Shown piece by piece: positions 60,207-64,000 of a stretch of DNA of 64,000 nt. Source of the DNA: Parendozoicomonas callyspongiae (GTDB lineage Bacteria; Pseudomonadota; Gammaproteobacteria; Pseudomonadales; Endozoicomonadaceae); NCBI RefSeq assembly GCF_023502345.1, contig NZ_JAMFLX010000008.1, positions 106,368 through 170,367 of the forward strand, written 5' to 3'. Each line of letters starts with the position of its first letter. Position 1 is the first letter of the stretch. Both the position numbers and the translations under genes were made by a program. The notes under the pieces were generated by a model, which saw only the letters and a list, made by a program, of their open reading frames with translations, was not told the origin of the DNA and did no database searches.

Positions 60207-61874
60207 TTGAAATCATTGCTACGATCACTCTCATTCTGTGTACCACTGGTATTCACCTTGATGTTTACCCAGGCGGCTCAAGGTGACATTAAAGGCCTCT
60301 TTAACTTTGCTGCGGGACTGCTGAACCATGGAGTCTTTCCCGAGTCGGAGCTTTACACCACCGATGATGACATCATTATAACGGCCAGTGATGGTGTTGA
60401 GCTTGCTGCAAATATCTTTGTCCCTACCAATCTTAGCGGGTCTGCACCAGCTGTTATCTTTATCAATAGCTGGGGCCTGAATGAATACCAGTATCTGAGC
60501 CAGGCTGCACAGCTGGCTGAAAAAGGCTATATCGTGTTGAGCTATTCCACTCGGGGGTTTGGCACATCGGGCGGACAAATAGCCACAGCCGGACCGCAGG
60601 ATATTGATGATTACAGCCAGGCGATTACTTTTCTGATAAATAATTACCCGGTAAATCCTGATGCCATTGGAACGGCCGGTATTTCTTATGGTTCCGGTAT
60701 CAGCCTTATGGGAGCTGCACAGGATAAGCGTGTAAAAGCCATCGCTGCCATGAGCAGCTGGGGTAGCCTGACTGAGGCACTGTATGGCAACCAGACCCCA
60801 CGCTTAGCCTGGGCTGAGATTTTAACGCTGATCTCTGAAACCAATGGCAATCCTGACCCGATTATTGAGGCCAACTGGAAAATCATTAAGAATCAGGATC
60901 TCGATAATATCCCTGAAGTACTTAAGTGGGCTGAAGCCCGATCTCCGATCAACTACGTTGACAGACTGAATCAGAATGGAACAGCAGTCTATCTCGCAAA
61001 GGCCTATGGCGATAACCTGTTCCAGCCTAACTCGCTGCTGGAGCTGTATCAAAAACTGAACACTCCCAAGCATCTTGACCTCCTGCCCGGAACCCATGCC
61101 ACAGCCGAACTGCTTCCTTCTTTACTGGGAGTCGGTGAAAATATTGTCTGGGAAAATGTCTATAAATGGTTTGATATTCATCTGAAAGATATCAGCAATG
61201 ATCTTGAATCTGCCAAGCCACTGCAGATGAAAGTGAAATTCCAGAATCGCTTTGAAGGGTTTGAATCCTATCCGGTTGAAACAGCAACCAGTCATACCTT
61301 TTATATGCACCCACGTTCACTGTTCGATAATGGTGATCTCGAAAATCACCCTTACCGCCCAGGGTTTGGCCGGGAAAAAGAAAATACCATCAATGCCTGG
61401 TTTGGAACTTTGTTCAGCACCCAGATTCCAGTTTTATCACAGCTGCTTGAGCAGCTTGAAATCCCTGTAATAACCAATATCTACGCAGCATCTCGATACC
61501 GGGGAATCTACTTTAATACACCAAAGCTGAATAAAACGCTGGAGATAAGAGGTACACCCCGAGTAACTGTGCAGGTGCAGCCTCATTTCAATAAGGTTCA
61601 GTTGGTCGGATATCTCTATGATATGGACTGGAGCGGTACGGCTCGACTGATTACGCATGGTGTGACCACTCTGCCGAATGCATCTTCAGGAGAAAACGTG
61701 GCATTGTCTTTTGATCTTGTTGCAACAGCCTATGATGTTCCGGAGGGTCACCGCCTGGTTTTGGCTTTTGATACTCGGGATCCTCAGTATCAGACACCAA
61801 CCTCTAAAAACTATTCACTTGATTTTGAGTTCAGCGACACAAAACAATCAATCCTGACTGTACCTGCCTTATAA
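60207..61874 (+). CDS. CocE/NonD-family alpha/beta hydrolase (X-Pro dipeptidyl-peptidase-like), secreted
   Basis: 555 residues. A signal peptide (LSFCVPLVFTLMFTQAAQG) is followed by an alpha/beta hydrolase with nucleophile motif AGISYGSGISLMGAAQDKRV, a LPGTHATAELLP segment with the candidate catalytic His, and a C-terminal jelly-roll (PepX_C) domain (RGTPRVTVQVQPHFNKVQLV to the end). Known members cleave X-Pro peptides or esters; the substrate here is unknown. The start is TTG at 60207 with AGGTA upstream; no ATG precedes the signal sequence. Confidence 0.85.
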   Translation: MKSLLRSLSFCVPLVFTLMFTQAAQGDIKGLFNFAAGLLNHGVFPESELYTTDDDIIITASDGVELAANIFVPTNLSGSAPAVIFINSWGLNEYQYLSQAAQLAEKGYIVLSYSTRGFGTSGGQIATAGPQDIDDYSQAITFLINNYPVNPDAIGTAGISYGSGISLMGAAQDKRVKAIAAMSSWGSLTEALYGNQTPRLAWAEILTLISETNGNPDPIIEANWKIIKNQDLDNIPEVLKWAEARSPINYVDRLNQNGTAVYLAKAYGDNLFQPNSLLELYQKLNTPKHLDLLPGTHATAELLPSLLGVGENIVWENVYKWFDIHLKDISNDLESAKPLQMKVKFQNRFEGFESYPVETATSHTFYMHPRSLFDNGDLENHPYRPGFGREKENTINAWFGTLFSTQIPVLSQLLEQLEIPVITNIYAASRYRGIYFNTPKLNKTLEIRGTPRVTVQVQPHFNKVQLVGYLYDMDWSGTARLITHGVTTLPNASSGENVALSFDLVATAYDVPEGHRLVLAFDTRDPQYQTPTSKNYSLDFEFSDTKQSILTVPAL

Positions 61875-61883
61875 AGTACTGTG

Positions 61884-61921
61884 AAAAAGGTGGTTCAGGG
61901 ATACACTGAGCCACCTTTTTG
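61884..61921 (+). terminator. Terminator after the CocE-like gene
   Basis: Stem AAAAAGGTGGTTCAG / CTGAGCCACCTTTTT (one G-T pair) with a short loop, followed by T-rich sequence. Confidence 0.9.
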
Positions 61922-62201
61922 CCTTTCAAGCCCCCTGCTCTATTACGTATGTTTTCACTCCTGCTGTTGATTTGTACGACTATAAACAGGTTGCAACCGT
62001 CAGATATTTGCAAATCAAAGCAAGATCTGTCTAATATTTAGGCATGGCGAAATCGGGTCATTCACTAGATTGCGCCAGGTAATTGAAAAATTAGAATAAT
62101 AAATGGAAATTGCCCCCGCCGTATGGGCTGAACTGAATGCCAGTTTCGCTGTAACTGTCGCTGGCAAAATAACGCAGTACAGATACAGAGGAATGTAACC
62201 C

Positions 62202-62531
62202 ATGACGCTTAAAGGACTGATTAAGCTTACTGCTATATTGCAGGCTCACCCTTTGACAATCATTCAATGGCAGATATTAATGGTGGTTGCCGAAAACCCC
62301 GGTGAAACCATTACTGACCTGGTCAATGATGGCAAACTGGTCTGCGGAACCCCCAGCGATATTGCTGTCAGCGTAAAGCGCCTCGGTGAAGGCCGCCATG
62401 ACCGTCCAGGGCTTGGTCTACTCAAGAAACAGCAACATGAGGATGATGGTCGGTATTTCCGTCTTTTCCTGAGTGCAAAAGGCAAAAAGCTGGTTGATAA
62501 ACTCAAGCTGCAAATGAAGAATGTTCGCTGA
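62202..62531 (+). CDS. Small MarR-like winged-helix protein
   Basis: 109 residues. The helix-turn-helix order resembles MarR: TIIQWQILMVVAENPGETIT, VNDGKLVCGTPSDIAVSVKR (recognition helix) and the wing DDGRYFRLFLSAKGKKLVDK. It is shorter than classical MarR and lacks much of the dimerisation helices. AGAGGA lies 9 nt before the ATG. A 31-codon ORF (62103-62198) ends 3 bp before the start and could be a leader peptide. The rest of 61922-62201 shows nothing recognisable. Confidence 0.65.
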   Translation: MTLKGLIKLTAILQAHPLTIIQWQILMVVAENPGETITDLVNDGKLVCGTPSDIAVSVKRLGEGRHDRPGLGLLKKQQHEDDGRYFRLFLSAKGKKLVDKLKLQMKNVR

Positions 62532-62555
62532 CCCTTGTTGTCAATCACAGTGTTG

Positions 62556-62582
62556 AAAAAGGCTGAGTAATCAGCCTTTTTT
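62556..62582. terminator. Terminator between the MarR-like gene and the KfrA-like gene
   Basis: Stem AAAAAGGCTGA / TCAGCCTTTTT with a 4-base loop, between convergent genes. Confidence 0.9.
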
Positions 62583-62593
62583 ATGCTTGGAAA

Positions 62594-63649
62594 TCATGAT
62601 GTCTCTGGAATATTAAGACCTCCAGCCATTTGAATACCCTCAATACGAGCTTCAAGCCTGATCACCTTCTCAAGCAACTGCTGATTCTCACTCTCCAGGT
62701 GCTTCCGGCGATCAATCCCCTCCTCCAGTTCAATGATTCTGTTTTCCAGTGCCTGATATTGCGTTTCGGCTTCAAGACAGCGCCCTGCCCTATCTATAAG
62801 CTGCTTTATTGATTCGACAGGATCTTTGGGATTACCCAGTTCCACGGTAATACTGTTCAACTGAGCACGATCCTGCTCCAGCAGCTCAATCAATGAAGTT
62901 TTTTCAGTAAGTAGGACCTCTGATGAACTTCTTTCTCTCTTCTCCTGCTGCAGGGAATGTTCGAGTTCAGTCTTTTGCCTGTCCTTTTTACTACAGGTTT
63001 CCTGCAGCTTATCAATCTGCTTTTGAAGACGCCCTTTTTCACGGCGCTCTTCATCTATAACCTTCATCCAGTGGTTAATGATTTTCTGATGAGCTTCATC
63101 CAGGCGTTTTTCCTGCTCAATCAGTGCCTGCTTACCCTGTTGAGTTTCCTGCTCAATTCTGTTTTCCTGTTTGGAGCAGAGGGCTTCAAGCTGCTTCACT
63201 TGTTCCTGCAGGCTTTTTATCTGGCCCTGAGCTTCATGGATACTCTGTTTTAAGGTCTCCTTTTCCTGCTCAAGATCAAACAGACTTTGCTCTTGCCTGC
63301 TAATCGTAGACTGCTGCTCAGTCAGCTTCTGCTCCCATTCTGAGCGGCTGGTTTCAAACTCACCGTTACGTTCGTCCAGTTCATCCTGTAAATTCCTCGC
63401 CTTTTCACCCTGGCGGAACTTTTCTTTTGCGATTTCTCGTCGCAGAACCCTTGTCAGTTCAAGGGACAGTTCAACGTCTTCATCTTCTCCCAGAATTTCT
63501 AGCTCCTGCCACTCCCGGTAGTAAGGAAGCACTGTCTGCTTGCCCATTTTGACCTGGGCAGCAAGTTTCTGAGCTGTAATCTTTTCATCACGGCTCTTAA
63601 AGCCATCAAGAACACTGAAAACCTGTGCTCTACGCTGGTTATCTTTCAT
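62594..63649 (-). CDS. KfrA-like DNA-binding coiled-coil protein
   Basis: 351 residues. The N-terminal domain (about 1-75: AQVFSVLDGFKSRDEKITAQ, KLAAQVKMGKQTVLPYYREW) fits the KfrA_N helix-turn-helix domain of plasmid-encoded KfrA. An almost continuous Gln/Glu-rich coiled coil (about 85-330) follows, then a short tail. KfrA of plasmid RK2 is an autorepressor implicated in plasmid stability and nucleoid-like complexes. GTG at 63655 is an alternative start. Strong palindromes lie 20-110 bp upstream. A chromosomal copy suggests plasmid or phage ancestry. Confidence 0.8.
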   Translation of the reverse strand: MKDNQRRAQVFSVLDGFKSRDEKITAQKLAAQVKMGKQTVLPYYREWQELEILGEDEDVELSLELTRVLRREIAKEKFRQGEKARNLQDELDERNGEFETSRSEWEQKLTEQQSTISRQEQSLFDLEQEKETLKQSIHEAQGQIKSLQEQVKQLEALCSKQENRIEQETQQGKQALIEQEKRLDEAHQKIINHWMKVIDEERREKGRLQKQIDKLQETCSKKDRQKTELEHSLQQEKRERSSSEVLLTEKTSLIELLEQDRAQLNSITVELGNPKDPVESIKQLIDRAGRCLEAETQYQALENRIIELEEGIDRRKHLESENQQLLEKVIRLEARIEGIQMAGGLNIPETS

Positions 63650-63669
63650 TAACACCCACTCAATGAACT

Positions 63670-63701
63670 ATTAATACTGGTATTATAATACCGGTATTAA
63701 T
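63670..63701. promoter_or_regulatory. Palindromic operator 1 upstream of the kfrA-like gene
   Basis: A 32-bp inverted repeat (ATTAATAC and GTATTAAT arms around a TATTATAATA centre), mismatched only at one T/C position per arm, 21 bp before the start codon. Likely bound by the KfrA-like protein; the centre also contains TATAAT. Confidence 0.65.
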
Positions 63702-63734
63702 AGTATCAATAGATATCTATATATCATTAAAAAA

Positions 63735-63758
63735 TACCGGTAATATTAATTACCGGTA
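63735..63758. promoter_or_regulatory. Palindromic operator 2 upstream of the kfrA-like gene
   Basis: TACCGGTA at both ends of a 24-bp AT-rich inverted repeat. It shares the TACCGGTAT-type core with operator 1, supporting a common binding protein. From 63759 to 63882 nothing further is identified. Confidence 0.6.
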
Positions 63759-63882
63759 CTTTTTAATGTAGGAACTAGAATACCAGAGCCTTGTATAGGC
63801 CAGCAGGAAGTTAAAGAAACAGCAAAGGAGAAATTTGAGGATTTAGAGAGGAAATTGAGTAAAAAATACTTGAAAATGAGGG

Positions 63883-64000
63883 TTATGCTGTGGTCTGTGG
63901 AGGTGTACGTGGCCCTCTTCTGCGAATGGCTTTATCACGCTTAAAGTGAGGGGATGGTTTATCAAACTCGTGCAAAGTCTGGGGTGGCAGTGGTAAATCC
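63883..64000 (-). CDS. Partial CDS at window end (C-terminus only)
   Basis: On the minus strand the frame is open from the window edge and ends at TAA (63883-63885): LPLPPQTLHEFDKPSPHFKR, then DKAIRRRGPRTPPQTTA. This basic, Pro-rich tail looks like a protein end, but 39 codons are too few to name a family. It would be transcribed toward the kfrA-like gene. Confidence 0.4.
   Translation of the reverse strand, partial: DLPLPPQTLHEFDKPSPHFKRDKAIRRRGPRTPPQTTA

Overview
The window reads as the chromosome of a marine, probably animal-associated gammaproteobacterium. The housekeeping order (mnmA-hflD-purB, icd / cspD-clpS-clpA-infA, aat-bpt, uvrY-uvrC-pgsA-tRNA-Gly-Cys-Leu, etfBA divergent from etfD, liuRABCDE) is typical of the Oceanospirillales/Pseudomonas side of the class. 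The eukaryotic-like F-box/WD40 protein, several lineage-restricted secreted proteins, many small repeats and decayed mobile DNA suggest an Endozoicomonas-like symbiont; that genus assignment is inference.

Layout. 1-3 kb: an RND efflux pump (permease cut by the window edge, adaptor complete). 3-9 kb: DUF1499, MOSC, dipeptidase PepD, serine deaminase, a small coiled-coil protein and a membrane J-domain protein. 9-14 kb: a candidate small RNA, CreA, a YiiX-like papain-fold hydrolase, DUF1285, a secreted protein of unknown function and an outer-membrane barrel. 14-18 kb: the electron-transfer flavoprotein system. 18-23 kb: a thiH remnant cut by a 135-bp miniature inverted-repeat element (MITE), then fklB, uvrY, uvrC, pgsA and tRNA genes.

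23.3-27.6 kb is the main accessory region. It lies between two of three identical tRNA-Cys genes and carries a second copy of the MITE, an F-box plus eight-blade WD40 protein that looks like an effector aimed at host ubiquitination, an IS30 transposase remnant and a manC/algA gene. 27.7-32.4 kb: a YjiH-type membrane protein, a 709-residue secreted protein with an internal duplication, and a LysR regulator. At 32.4-32.8 kb is a badly decayed contractile-tail sheath gene of the kind found in phage tails and extracellular contractile injection systems.

32.9-47.9 kb is core metabolism and proteostasis: glyoxylate shunt enzymes aceA and glcB (divergent), purB, hflD, mnmA, icd, cspD, the adaptor/unfoldase pair ClpS-ClpA, IF-1 and the two N-end-rule transferases Bpt and Aat. 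ClpS, ClpA, Aat and Bpt together form a complete N-degron branch. 48-57 kb: the liuRABCDE leucine/isovalerate operon followed by acetoacetyl-CoA synthetase, which would take leucine to acetyl-CoA and acetoacetyl-CoA; electrons from LiuA would pass to the EtfBA/ETF-QO system encoded at 14-18 kb. A near-perfect 31-bp palindrome upstream of liuR is the likely LiuR operator.

57-64 kb: a 260-bp palindromic element with CTAG at both ends abutting xthA, an acetyltransferase, small unknown proteins, a CocE-type hydrolase, a MarR-like protein, and a KfrA-like coiled-coil DNA-binding protein with palindromic operators upstream.
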